Part shown: in pieces, positions 29,535 through 40,429 of the stretch
How the letters are laid out: each line of letters starts with the position of its first letter
Numbering within the stretch: position 1 is the first letter of the stretch
Source of the DNA: Glandiceps talaboti
Lineage: Eukaryota > Hemichordata > Enteropneusta > Spengelidae
Assembly (NCBI RefSeq): GCF_964340395.1
Contig: NC_135561.1
Coordinates: 14,535,461-14,590,460, forward strand
DNA length: 55,000 bases
Direction: 5' to 3'
Translations under genes and position numbers: made by a program
The notes under the pieces: model-generated
What the model was told of the DNA's origin: nothing
Databases searched by the model: none
What the model saw: the letters and a program-made list of their open reading frames with translations, nothing else

Positions 29535-29914
29535 GTTTACAATTTAAATGTGTTGGTCTTCTCTGTATTCGCGCGCACAGATGACGTCATCATGAGGCGC
29601 GAATCATGAAACTAGTCCCTAGGGACTAGGGCCATTATGGCTACTCATTTATGGTGGAACAGCGTGAGAATGGTCCATAACATGTGATGTCGTATTGACC
29701 AATCACGATCGAGAGTTGAGTATGCGGTGTGTTAATGCAAATTATTGCCATTCTACAGAAATAGGTAGCATCATTCTATTGTGATTTGGTGCAGAGAAGA
29801 AGAAGCAAATCTTCATCATCACTTGAATCGTTTGAACACGGAATCACTATCCACTCACGACTCTTAGGAAGTACAACAACAAACGATCAACGGCTGCCGC
29901 GCCTTGTATTGTAA

Positions 29915-29940
29915 CACTTGGTTCGGCTCCGAACCAAGTG
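29915..29940. repeat. Perfect 12-bp inverted repeat upstream of the GPCR gene
   Basis: CACTTGGTTCGG-CT-CCGAACCAAGTG. It sits about 140 bp before the chosen GPCR start, in the likely 5' UTR or promoter. It may form an RNA or DNA hairpin; no function is assigned. Confidence 0.8.
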
Positions 29941-30079
29941 GTGTGCGGACAGACTATTCGTACATATAATCTTTTACAATTGTACATCAATTTTGCTATT
30001 ATTATCCGAGAGTTGTACAATTATCCGCATCCGTCTTCAACCGTTGTCTCTCGGGATTGGTTTATCTTCTCAACCGGCA

Positions 30080-31243
30080 ATGCAGGCGAGTAATCCACAC
30101 GTAAACTCCTCTTACGGGGAAAATAGGAGTCTTGCAACGGTGACTACTATGCAGACATTCACGTCCGAGTCGGTGATTTCTCTCTCAATACAAAGCTTTT
30201 TACTTTGTCTTGGTCTCATCTCTAACATAACTGTACTGATTTTAGTATTATCCAATCGCAACAAAAATAACCTCACCGAATATTTCCTCCTCCTCATGAC
30301 GGCTCACGATCTCGTATTTGCCGTCTGGACAGGAGTTCTGAAAATCTCAGAAATCTGTTACGGATATTGGAAGTTTGGAGAGGCGTTCTGTCGACTAAAT
30401 AAGGTAGCCAACACTGTTTCCTTTATTGTCATGATGATACTCCATTACATGTTAACGTATGAACGCTACCGCGACTGTATCAAGAAACCAATGGCCATCA
30501 AGACCGTCAAACGTTTTATTGGTTTAGCGTGGGTTATTGCATTGGGGTATACAGCACCGCTGTTTGCTCTCCTGACGGCCGATGACGTATTGTTTCACAT
30601 TTACCGGGACTGTGAGCGTGGACTGATATTGAAAAATCCAATAATTGGGTTCCTGTATCTGATTTCTTATTTTGTTTGTGCGGTAGGATTTGCGATCTCC
30701 ACCTTCTATTTGAACGTCAAGATAATTAAGCTCATTTACCGGAAGCGAAGACAGATTGATGTTGTAGCACCGAATCGAGTTTTTTCGGTTATCGAACGAC
30801 ACGGGTCGGAGTCTCTTTATCGTTACAGAGCTAACTCAACAATCAGAATCGCTAAGATTACAATCATTTTGACCATGTATTTTGTCATGAGCTACGTTAC
30901 ACGCTTGGTAGCAGCGACTGCATACAACAGTGCTTACAGCGGTTTTAAATTGCTCAACAAACTAACTTTTTACGGGTTTTATCTGAACTCAATAATCGAC
31001 CCATTGATCTATGCGGCCGTCAGTCCTAATTTCCGACAAAGGTGCCGAGACACTTTCAAATGTTCGAAACGGAAGAAACGTGAGCTACTATACATGGGCA
31101 ACTTGACCGTCAGTATCGAGCCAAAGAAAAAGTCGTCTAAATTGGACAAGCAACGTCATAGCAGTCGCCAGGAAGACAAATTTGATCAGATTGACACAGA
31201 CTCTGGTCCAGTAATAGCACAACATGATAACTGGATGCTGTGA
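30080..31243 (+). CDS. Orphan class A (rhodopsin-like) G-protein-coupled receptor, single exon
   Basis: 387 residues, intronless. The open frame extends to 29918, but only with a non-ATG codon; the first ATG is at 30080. This start leaves a short extracellular tail with two N-glycosylation sequons (NSS, NRS). Seven hydrophobic segments lie at about 33-57, 66-90, 106-127, 146-166, 187-214, 256-281 and 294-312. Class A marks are SN at 49-50 in TM1, D77 in TM2 (HDL), Cys104 and Cys178 for the extracellular disulfide, ERY at 128-130 replacing DRY, Trp151 in TM4, and NSxxDPLIY at 303-311. Odd points: TM5 lacks the usual proline and TM6 lacks CWxP (it reads FVMSYVTRL). The cytoplasmic tail (about 313-387) is Lys/Arg/Ser-rich. 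It should sense an extracellular ligand and signal through G proteins; the ligand is unknown. Confidence 0.93.
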   Translation: MQASNPHVNSSYGENRSLATVTTMQTFTSESVISLSIQSFLLCLGLISNITVLILVLSNRNKNNLTEYFLLLMTAHDLVFAVWTGVLKISEICYGYWKFGEAFCRLNKVANTVSFIVMMILHYMLTYERYRDCIKKPMAIKTVKRFIGLAWVIALGYTAPLFALLTADDVLFHIYRDCERGLILKNPIIGFLYLISYFVCAVGFAISTFYLNVKIIKLIYRKRRQIDVVAPNRVFSVIERHGSESLYRYRANSTIRIAKITIILTMYFVMSYVTRLVAATAYNSAYSGFKLLNKLTFYGFYLNSIIDPLIYAAVSPNFRQRCRDTFKCSKRKKRELLYMGNLTVSIEPKKKSSKLDKQRHSSRQEDKFDQIDTDSGPVIAQHDNWML

Positions 31244-31300
31244 TTGGGATCTCAAATTGAATACTGAATACGGACAGTGAGTTATCAGCAAATTTTAATA

Positions 31301-31664
31301 AGGCCAAAAAAAATAATTGTTTGGTTCCGGTTACCCGACACCACCTAGTTTTGCACTGCCGACCCTACACTTTTTTTTCAAGAAAAAAAAAATAAAATCG
31401 CGAAAATTGTGAAGTCTTACGAGAAATAGTGGATGCGGAAACTGACATCAACTTAAAAGACAATTAAAAAAAACCGTCTTCCAATCTGTAATGGCTGTAT
31501 ATCTGATAGGAAGAAAAAATAACACGGAGACCATTTGGAAAACAATGGAAAACCTGAACTAGATCCTCACACATGAAAAAAAAATATAATAGAGAAAATC
31601 TATCTACCCCATCTATTCTTAAATTGAAGGTGATCGGAACCACACAATTCTTTTTATTAGGCCT
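31301..31664 (+). mobile_element. AGGCC-ended MITE, copy 2
   Basis: Starts AGGCCAAAAAAAATAATTGT plus TTGGTTCCGGTTACCCGAC and ends CACAATTCTTTTTATTAGGC plus CT. It shares the internal landmark GAAATAGTGGATGCGGAAACT with the other copies. It begins only 57 bases after the GPCR stop codon, so it may form part of that gene's 3' UTR. Confidence 0.88.
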
Positions 31665-31861
31665 AATTACAATCTAACATATTGCTGTTGGATGTAGTAG
31701 GTTACACAAGTGGGTGACAACAGTGTTGTGGCTGCTTGGAATATAGTATACCTTAAAATTAAGATGATGTGAACAAAGATTACTTGAAGGAAACTTGTTA
31801 TCACAGACGCTATCTTTCTGTGAGTGTAATTATACCAAGTTCCGTTGATACAGTGAATTTC

Positions 31862-32232
31862 ACAATACTGTTCGTCTTGTCTGTTTGTTACAACCATACA
31901 GAAACTAACAAGAAACTGCATATGCCACGTGCACGCTTCAATAACATGATCACATTTTCATTTTGCTACATTTAATCTAAAGGAAACAAACCATTTCAAA
32001 TGTACTGCAACTCCATCTCCATACAGACATTCGGGCGCTGATGTTTTTTTTTGCTATCAAACATGTGATAAAGGGCGTATAATATGTCCTCTGTGGTGTT
32101 CATTTGATGGCTGTATATATGTTGGCTTGTGTAGTTCATTCCACTTAGACAAAATGTAGCAGGAAACTGTACTCATTCAATCTTGCTATCTTAAAGTGTA
32201 GCATGTCCAGTTTCTTGTATCAAGCAGAAAAG
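31862..32232. mobile_element. Foldback family E, copy 1
   Basis: The left arm has TACTGTTC...CAAGAAACTGCATATGCC...TTTTGCTACATTTAATCTAA and the right arm has CCACTTAGACAAAATGTAGC...CAATCTTGCTATCTTAAAGT...CAGTTTCTTG. It is one of five copies in the window; the interior is enlarged and divergent here. Confidence 0.7.
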
Positions 32233-32682
32233 CCGGATGGTGTTATGAAATTCGCTGTAGCGTATATCATAGAAGCATCCTCCTCCTCTATGAGCAATAT
32301 AAAAAAGGTTGCAACAAAATCGTGTTATGCTATTAGTTTGTGTCTTAGGTTGCCGAGAGCTTGCTTTCTATACTTCTATTAGTAGTAATTTCCTTTTTTC
32401 TCTATTTGTCAATAGTGTAATAACTGTGTGTTAAGCCGCCAACCCTAAACATTTTTAAAACAAAACATCTTTGTCTTATTGATCTTAACTTCATGTACGT
32501 CTGTTGTCTTTCCCCAGTGATGCCTGTATATATTCCACCAAACTATCAGTGAATATATATTTTGACACACGTTTCAAAATTAACAATTAAAATGATGAAA
32601 TAAAATAAAATCTCGACTGACTTACTTTATTTTCTCGGGCCATGTTTTCGGAAACACACCTTACACTCTTGTCATTGTATTA

Positions 32683-32850
32683 CAAAAAAAACCCACCTAA
32701 AACCAAAACAAACAACACCCCCCAAAAAACACACCAAAAAAACAACAACAAAAAACAAAAACAAAAAACAACCAAAAAACCAAAAAAAACACACCAAAAA
32801 AACCAACAACACAAAACAAACCCAAACAGTAACAACAAAAACCCACTCAC
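32683..32850. repeat. A/C-only low-complexity tract (~150 bp)
   Basis: From about 32683 to 32828 the + strand is almost entirely A and C, as irregular CAAAA/ACCAA/ACCCCCC units rather than one clean repeat. The end (AACAACAAAAACCCACTCAC...CAATATCG) matches, in reverse complement, an extra segment inside MITE copy 3 (33701-33735). The open frames across it are low-complexity artefacts. Confidence 0.85.
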
Positions 32851-33214
32851 CCAATATCGCCTGAAATATATTCAAATGTCGTCTATCGGGTTCAACAAAA
32901 TCTCACTAATGCACACCATTACATTTTATCTTCTGCCGCTACAAAAATCTTACTTGCTTTGTGACATTTCCTATATGTGAGCCTCCAGTATCTTGAATAC
33001 ATTTAGTACATCGTGATTTTGGTTTCAATCTCTTCGGATAACCTAAGCTTACCGCTGGTAAAGTAAAAGCAATTTATTAAGAATAATATTTAGCCAGACG
33101 ATAAAATGTAGCAATAATAGGCAAATTTCGTCACGTCAGACGATGAAATGACATGATTATCCTACACACAACGTGGTAAGCCAGTAAACGATCGATTCGT
33201 CCGTGGTCAGAGGC

Positions 33215-35585
33215 CGCTCGCGCTATCGAAAGCTTACGTGCATGCTTTGATGCTACCGGATTGGGATGTATTTCGATGAGTACACAGAGTCTGTCATCAA
33301 CTGCATTAAATTCTGCGATGATATGTGCATTTCACATAGATCGGTTACCAAGTATCCCAACGACAAATCCTGGTTTGACAAGAATAGAAAAAATAAATTG
33401 AGGCTTAATAAAAAGAATTATTTGGTTCTGGTTACACTCAATTTAGAATAGGTGGGGTAGGTAGACTTTTTTTATTTTATTATATTATATCTTTTTTCAT
33501 GTGTGAGTATCTAGTTCAGGTTTTCCATTTTTTTTCCAAATGGTATCTGCGTTGTTTATTTCTTCCTATCAGATGTACAGCCATTACAGATTGAAAGAAC
33601 ACTTTTATATTGTCTTTTTAAGTTGATGTCAGTTTCCGCTTCCACTATTTCTCGTGAGACTTCACACAATTTTTGCGATTTTATTATTTTTTTCTCGAAT
33701 ACGATATTGCGTGAGTGGGTTTTTGTTGTTATTGTTTTGGTTTTTGGGGGGTTGGGGGATGCTGTTTGTTGTCTCGGCAGTGAAAAACTAGGTGAGGGTC
33801 GGGTAACCGAAACAGTTATTTTTTTACGCCTGATAGCCAAACAATTCAGGTGACAAAGAAAAATACAAGCAAGCCAAGTATGATGTCCGAAAAGCTATAT
33901 TGTCAGTGAAACGAACCTACAGAGACAGACTTGAAAACGAGTTAACATCGAGTAAGTCTAGAGATCTGTGGCAAGGACTTGAACGAATAGTAAATCTGAA
34001 ATCTAAATCTAAATCACCAATGACGAAATAACAAAAACCTGCCGATGAACTGAACACTTTCTACAGTCGTTTTGACAATCAAAGTAACAAAGCCAGAACT
34101 CATGAAACTAATATTACCGATGCTAACGTTTTGTCAATGTCTGAAAACGGCGGACACTATATCATTTATTAAGGGCATTCGCAAGTCAACTTTCTGCCAT
34201 TTTTACTAACTTTTCCAATAGGTCACCTTAGTATTTGTAAAGTTCATATTCTGTTTAACAAGTCGATTATTATACCTGTTCCTAAAAAAATAGCTACCAT
34301 CTCTCAACTTAATGATTACAGGCCTGTCATCTTAACATCGATGATCATGACAGCATTTTCCGCAGCATATTAAGTTTAATACATGTACTTCCTCCTTCAT
34401 TAGACCCCTATCAACTTGCTTATCACACAAACCGTGGAAGACACTGTCTCTATGGCTCTTGAACATGCACTGCATCATGTCGAAAAAGCCGTTTTCATTG
34501 ATTATAGTTCTGCGTTTAATACCATAGTACCCGCTAACCTTCACAAGAAATTACTCAGACTTGGCTTCGACAACACACTTTATAACAGGGTTCTGGATTT
34601 CCTATTTTGTTAAAGTTGGATCACTTAATTTTAGGGTTTGATCGAACTAAACTTGTGCCCTCAAGAGAGGTGTCATTTCCCCAATGTTATAGTCTCGTGT
34701 CACTCACGATTGTGAATCAAGTGACGGTTCATTGATAGTCAAATTTGCAGATGAGGCAACCGTAACGTAGCAGGCTTTATTCTGAATAACAATGAGTCAA
34801 CATAACGAGACCAGGTGGACAAACCTGTTGATCGCGGTGTGGCCGTAATAACTTACAACTAAACGTCAATAAGACAAGACTGAGAGATGATTTTTAGAGT
34901 TTAGAAAGAATTAGGTTGATCATATTCCTTTGATAATTCTGTTGAAATAGTTTACACTTTTAAATTTCTCGGTACGCTCCTTTCTAATGACTTGAATTGA
35001 AGAGAGAAAGCAATGTTAATCATATTGCCAAGGAAGCTCAACAACGCCTTTATTTCCTTCGACGTCTGAAACGTTTTGGTATTAACAAAGTCATTTTAAC
35101 GAAATTCTACCAGGCTGTCATTGGGAGTGTCCTTACATTCGCCATTACAGCCTTGTATGGTAATACCACTCAAATTTAAAAGAGATCGTTTTAAACTATT
35201 AAAATAGAATAGTTAGGACAGCAGTTAAGATCATTTCCGATGAACTCCCATCCTTCGAGTTTCTTTTTACTGTCCGCACCACATAGGAAGTTAAAGTATA
35301 TCATCAGTGACCTTTATCACCCGTTGGTTGATATGTTACCATCCGGTACACCTTATAGGTCTTTTAAAACCAGAACTAAACATTTCAAAAAAGAGTTTTG
35401 ATCCAATAGTTGTTCGTTTTGTAAATGAGTCATAATGTTGTTGTGTCCGTTTTTAGTTAATGCACTTTTTGTTTTAATAATCTGTAAATATTGTTGTTTG
35501 AAATGTGTATTTTAATTCGAGTTCGCAGAAAAAAACTACAAATTTCAGTATAAAGATACACATGACAATAAAGTATTATTATTGT
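33215..35585 (+). mobile_element. Rex1/Babar-like LINE, decayed, interrupted by a MITE
   Basis: Coding blocks on the + strand in order are DEYTESVINCIKFCDDMCIS and NDKSWFDKN (33266-33390); after the MITE, GDKEKYKQAKYDVRKAI and KRTYRDRLENEL (33852-33950); PADELNTFYSRFDNQ (~34040); NDYRPVILTS (~34310); FIDYSSAFNTIVP with LHKKLLRLGF (34480-34575); RLYFLRRLKRFGINK (~35045) and SVLTFAITALYGNT (~35128); LPSGTPYRSFKTRTKHFK (~35338-35391). This succession fits Rex1/Babar-type non-LTR elements as I recall them. The reverse transcriptase has many stops and shifts and lacks a clear YADD. The 3' end is GACAATAAAGTATTATTATT at ~35566-35585. The endonuclease domain is missing upstream. Confidence 0.88.
33401..33831 (-). 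mobile_element. AGGCC-ended MITE, copy 3, nested in the Rex1-like LINE
   Basis: Reverse orientation: starts AGGCTTAATAAAAAGAATTA and TTTGGTTCTGG, ends GGGTCGGGTAACCGAAACAG, then TTATTTTTTTACGCCT. It splits the LINE frame between NDKSWFDKN and GDKEKYKQAK. An extra ~70-bp G/T-rich segment (33701-33775) is absent from copies 1, 2 and 4. Confidence 0.88.
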
Positions 35586-35589
35586 ACTT

Positions 35590-36337
35590 TTACTATTGTT
35601 ATTATTAAATGTTAGCAATATTGATAAATATTTTGACGACCAAAACAACACTGGATATCGTTGTTACGGGTCTAGAAACCGTAGTAACTCCGATCCGCCT
35701 TATTAATTTTGTCTCGAACTGTATGGTCTGTAGACAAGCCCATTACAGCAGATGAAAGTAAGCCGTGCAGGAACAAACTTTTTAAGTCAGAATGGATATA
35801 ATTGTTAATTAATTGTGCAGTGTCTTGCAGAAGGTGATTCGTATCTATTATTGCAATACAATTGTTGCATGTGGTTATCTCTGGAAGACGGTGATATAAG
35901 AAACAATTACTTCATGAAAGACAGCGCGCGTACGTCCCTGCCATTATTTTGACAGGCAAAGCAAAAACCATGTATCATATCATGATCATAATTGTACTCT
36001 ACATGCGTATTGCAATATGAATCCACTCAAAAATTGTATCCATTCTAACATTTGTTCCCGCTCAGTTTACTTTCTACTGCTGTATCTCATTACGTGTTCT
36101 CAGTGAATTTTGATGAAATCTGCTCTTTTTGTACATACAATAAAGTTATTGCCACATATTAAGCAAAGCAGATATGTGACTTACAATTTTAAGGATTTCA
36201 ACTTGCAATTTTAGCAATAGGTGTCATTTTTGCCACAAGCACTGAAGTGTAATTTTACATTGTTTCCTACCTAACCATAACAAACCCTGCGAAAAGCTGT
36301 ATATTCATAGTCAGAAAATTACAGCCAGTCATACCCA
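35590..36337. other. No gene recognised
   Basis: AT-rich DNA after the LINE tail, with no exon or repeat unit that I could match elsewhere in the window. Confidence 0.4.
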
Positions 36338-37667
36338 GCTTGTTACCAGGTCTCCAATAACAACAAGTGAGAGAGAAGGAAAAGGAGAGGCAGAGAAACG
36401 TGAATAAGATGATTTCTATGACCTTTTCCGATTGAAATGGAAACTCTTTGCATCAATTGCAAAAAAAACAAAACAAAACAAAACGTATAGACCCGAATAG
36501 TCGTGTTTTTTATTTTTTTTATTTTTTTTTTTTTACAACAGATGATTTGTAAAAGCGGTTGGTCTTTCTTGTAAAATGTTGGTGATATATATGCTTTGTA
36601 AAGTTTGAAGTATATATGGTAAATGTTTATACACAATGACAGCGTGTCCTTTTTAAAACAGATATGACGTCACGGTGTTGCAAGTTACTGTTCACCGACT
36701 CTGTTTGATACGATCTCACTGAAACCAATAAGAAACTGCACATGTTACACATTTAGATAAGAAAGATGAATGGATATAGTTTCTTGCTACACGTCTAAAA
36801 GAACTGAACTATTGTGCCAGTGTTGCCATTCAGACTAAATGAAGCAGGAAATTGAATTGCTATGGTAAAGGTCGGAATGTACAGTTCTTACGGGTGATTG
36901 TATCAAACAGTGCAAGTGAACAGTAATCAACAAAGAGCCATACATTATCTTTAGCTAGGGGAAACCAACCATAAATTGTATGGTGTCTGCTAGCACTTTA
37001 AATCGAGGATCATCATCGTATGGACATCCTGGTTACGAAGTTTGACGAAGTTTGTTTTTATGTAGATTTCTTTTAAACATGTCTTTAAATGCAAATAATT
37101 AAAGAGAAATGTAAAAATGTCTCAATTGTCTGAAAGCTACAAATAAATATTATATGTTGTGAATCAACGATGTGACTGGTCGTAGATAAATTAATGCACT
37201 CTTGATTTTATTTCTTCAAATAGTCGTCTTTCCAAAACAGTAAAGGTGACCCTATTTTTTTCTGTTTCTAATTACCCGACGGACCCAAGTTTTCAGCTCC
37301 GACATCCCCGTCCTTCATATTTTGCGTGTCTGGACTGTCGATGTCAAGTATGGCAATGGCGGCGACGGCGACACTTGTTCAAGAACTAAGTACTTCTCTT
37401 ATGACGAATGTTATCCAAGTACGGGGTGGGGGTGGGGTTGGGGGTGGTTGTGGTGGCTGAGAACATGCCGGTTGTGTAAAGAAGCTGGGAAATGGTTTGT
37501 TACCAGGACTCCAATAACAAGAAGTGAGAGAGAAGGGAAATGAGAGGCAGAGAAACGTGAATAAGATGATTTTTTTGACCTTTTCCGATAGAAATAGAAT
37601 TAGAAACTCTTTGCACCAATTGCAAAAAAAAAACCGTAAAGACCCGAATAGTCGTTTTTTACAACGT
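36338..37667. repeat. Pair of direct repeats (36338-36541 and 37498-37667)
   Basis: Both copies contain TTACCAGG-CTCCAATAAC, AGTGAGAGAGAAGG, GGCAGAGAAACGTGAATAAG, ATGATTT-TGACCTTTTCC, GAAACTCTTTGCA-CAATTGC and AGACCCGAATAGTCGT. They are the same way round, about 1.16 kb apart, with roughly 90 percent identity judged by eye. Foldback E copy 2 and unique G-rich sequence lie between them. Confidence 0.85.
36673..36940. mobile_element. Foldback family E, copy 2
   Basis: Begins GGTGTTGCAAGTTACTGTTC and CTGTTTGATACG, with ACCAATAAGAAACTGCACAT inward. The right side ends TGTATCAAACAGTGCAAGTG, then AACAGTAATCAACAAAGAGC, inverted to the left end. Confidence 0.8.
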
Positions 37668-38079
37668 TTGACAGTCTTCGGAGAGAGTTTAAAACAAAAC
37701 GCATGGTTGAAGGGAGATAGTGACAGTAGGAAGTGGGATTAAGAGCCCCATTCACACTTAATACGATAGACGTTTCCAGTCTGTTCTCTCACTTGTTGGT
37801 GGTTCTCTATAGTGGTCTGAGGGCTCAACAACTACTATTGCTATATTTCTATGATCTTGCTCAATAAATGTCCCTGTTGGTAAGATTATCTCCGTTGGTA
37901 AGATTTTTGTCGGGCCAGACAGCGTTAATTTTTTCGGGTGTTGTGATTTTTTAAAAAGATTATCAAACTTTATATGGGTGGGAGATAAATTGACGGTGTT
38001 CTATGTTTAGCACACTCATCATTTGTTAGACACAATACATTATGTCATGCATGCTCCAAGTATTTTCAAAATACTGAAA

Positions 38080-38270
38080 CTAGACACAGACACGCGGGTG
38101 GCAATGTTTTGGTGTATGCATTTGGTGTCTGCATTTTGACACGCTAGTCCATTTCATTTTAGACAACAATATTCATCCAATCTTGCTATCTTAATGTGCT
38201 GTTTGTTTGTTATTGGCTTCTGCATAGTCGTATGAAACAGAGTGAGTGAACAGTAATCTGCAACACGGTG
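38080..38270. mobile_element. Foldback family E, copy 3 (right part only)
   Basis: Contains GACACAGACACGCGGGTGGC, CATTTCATTTTAGACAA, TTCATCCAATCTTGCTATCT, TTATTGGCTTCTGCATAGTC and GAACAGTAATCTGCAACACG, the right half of the family. The left arm is missing. Confidence 0.75.
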
Positions 38271-38292
38271 TATAAGCACCTTCATTTCACAA

Positions 38293-38468
38293 CTGAATAA
38301 ATCGGACTATTACTAAGATGTAAATGTCCATTACACGTTTAGTTTTTCTTTATGAGATATATGTCTTGCTAACGTCTCTGGACTTTTTCACTCTTTTTAA
38401 AAAAATAATTTTTTATCCACAATTGTTGTATTCTTTTGTGTGAAATAATGAACTGAGTGAGTGAGTGA

Positions 38469-38470
<2 letters not shown>
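38293..38470. repeat. Long direct repeat, left copy (putative LINE target duplication)
   Basis: Starts CTGAATAAATCGGACTATTA and ends CTGAGTGAGTGAGTGAGT, immediately before the (TTG)n end of the LINE. It is nearly identical to 39330-39517. Confidence 0.88.
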
Positions 38471-38499
<29 letters not shown>

Positions 38500-39329
38500 C
38501 TTTATTCCTCCTTAAAGAGAAGAGTTACAACTCATTTCGCAAATATACAAAAACAAAATAATAAATAAATAAGTATAGAGTACATGATTTCATTAGTCAG
38601 TTAAACGATAAACTTAAGGATTTTATCTTGAATATTTCCTATTTGTTCGGTTGCTGAAATTTATACTTACTGTCTTCTAAAAAAATTGACAGTAAGAAAA
38701 AGGGTGTGACAAGACATCATAATCCAATCAAAAGTCTAAGCATGTGTCTATAAGCATATAGACTGTATCTTGAAATATTTCCCATTCGTCTGGTTGCTGA
38801 AAGTGTTTTTTGCTATCTTCTAAAATACTGACAGTAAAATCAACTTCATTTATGTTGTACAAACGTACAGCAAAGTTAACGTTGATATTATCAAACATAG
38901 TTGACCAGAAAATGTCTCTTTGTACAGCCGTATTACGACATGAAGTCAATAAATGAGTTAGATAATCTCCAACGAGCTCTTGGCATTTAGAACATTCAGT
39001 TTGTCCTAAAGAGGCTAGGATTTTCATTATTTTGTAAACTATTGGCCTGTAACAAGGAAACTTACGTGATTGGAAATACAGATGAAACGGTACAAGGCGC
39101 TGATGTAATTGAGAGAAGAGTAATAATTCGTCTCTACTATCTAATCTCTGCCTCCAAAGATTGTACTCGTTTTCATTAATGGCTTCCTTTACAATGGTAT
39201 TCCATATTGTTTTAGGAGGAAAGTAGCTTGTTGTACAGAATTCATCGAGGAAGCATGAGAGATTGTATTTTGACAAGATTTCCACAATATCAGGAATGAA
39301 ACCCTTACATCTTTTAACTGAAGAAAGTG
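38471..39329 (-). mobile_element. 5'-truncated LINE with intact C-terminal frame and (AAC)n tail
   Basis: An open - strand frame runs from 39328, the right edge of the element, to the stop at 38728. It starts near LSSVKRCKGFIPDIVEIL and includes an annotated-looking Met at 39285. It encodes the C-terminal part of a non-LTR reverse transcriptase protein, with the zinc-binding pattern CSKCQELVGDYLTHLLTSCR typical of zf-RVT-type ends. Downstream on the - strand come a short 3' UTR, GGAATAAAG and about nine AAC units (38471-38498 as TTG on the + strand). The clean frame suggests a fairly recent insertion. The RT catalytic core is missing. Confidence 0.82.
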
Positions 39330-39517
39330 CTGAATAAATCGGACTATTACTAAGATGTAAATGTCCATTACACGTTTAGTTTTTCTTTATGAAATAAATG
39401 ACTTGCTAACGTCTCTGGACCTTTTTCACTCTTTTTTTGAAATAAATTTGTATCCACAATTATTGTATTCTTTTGTGTGAAATACTGAACTGAGTGAGTG
39501 AGTGGGTGATTGAGTGA
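39330..39517. repeat. Long direct repeat, right copy (putative LINE target duplication)
   Basis: Starts CTGAATAAATCGGACTATTA at the 5' end of the LINE and ends in GAACTGAGTGAGTGAGTGGG. It differs from the left copy by a small number of substitutions and short indels. Confidence 0.88.
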
Positions 39518-39968
39518 GTGAGTGAGCTCGAGTGATTGCAAACAGTCTGGTGAACCCTAAGCCCATAGTGAGACTACTAGTGACTGGGGGAAAATTTGAC
39601 CAAATTTTCCTTCACAAAATTTGAAATGAATAACAAATTCAAATCATCAGACAAAAACATCTCCCAGGGGATTGGTGCAGGGTTCTGAAAAAATGTAAAA
39701 CGGGAATGGTGTTGGTGAAAAATAAGAGTTTCCTTCTTCAAAACCAATACGATTTCTTTCCATTTCTCATTGGGTATTGACAACTCATCGAAACCGTCGA
39801 TCTGACGTAGACGTCGTCAGAGAATTAGTTGGTCTCAGACAGAATGACCTGCATATTGCATATAATTTCGCACACAAATTTCACATGTATGATCTCTCTT
39901 GTCTCAAATGATGTGAATTCATTTTTAAAACAAAACGGAGCTATGGGTCACGTGTAGTCGACATTGAA

Positions 39969-39970
39969 CA

Positions 39971-40013
<43 letters not shown>
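39969..40013. repeat. (AAC)n microsatellite
   Basis: About 15 AAC units on the + strand. It could be another LINE tail, but no reverse transcriptase sequence precedes it. Confidence 0.9.
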
Positions 40014-40014
<1 letters not shown>

Positions 40015-40429
40015 CATTGTTGAAAGGGTTCAAAATGCAACAATTGCACTTAAACTGGTCTCAGACTACTAGATGATAAATTATGGAAATGTTAGTAATG
40101 TCGAGACAGCATATATACAATGTTATCAGAAATTTTGTCAAGTCAGGCGACAAATCTTAGAGAGGTTGATAACATTTTTGTCGAGTTCTGCAACGTTTTG
40201 TTGTGGGTTAGTTTGCTTCAATTGTATAATTTTCCCAACTAGACATGCGCAAGTTGAAACGAGGCTGATTTGCTAAGGATTTGATACTCGCACAGTGTGA
40301 ATTATTTTAATTTCAGATTCTCATTAACAAAATACAATAATTTTGTACACAAGTCCTCTTCTTCCACAAACAGACATTTTACGAACAAATCACGTGTCCC
40401 ACTTCAGTGTCTAATTGGGATGTGTTAAA

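Noticed and set aside
29918-30079. Extending the GPCR N-terminus upstream to 29918
   Set aside because: The extension begins with TTG and has no ATG. Starting at 30080 gives a normal short glycosylated tail.
32642-32980. 112-codon Lys/Asn/Thr/Gln-rich open frame
   Set aside because: Generated by the A/C-only low-complexity tract.
37205-37330. Possible fifth AGGCC-MITE copy (TTACCCGACGGACCC)
   Set aside because: Only a short stretch resembles the left end; no internal landmarks or right end follow.
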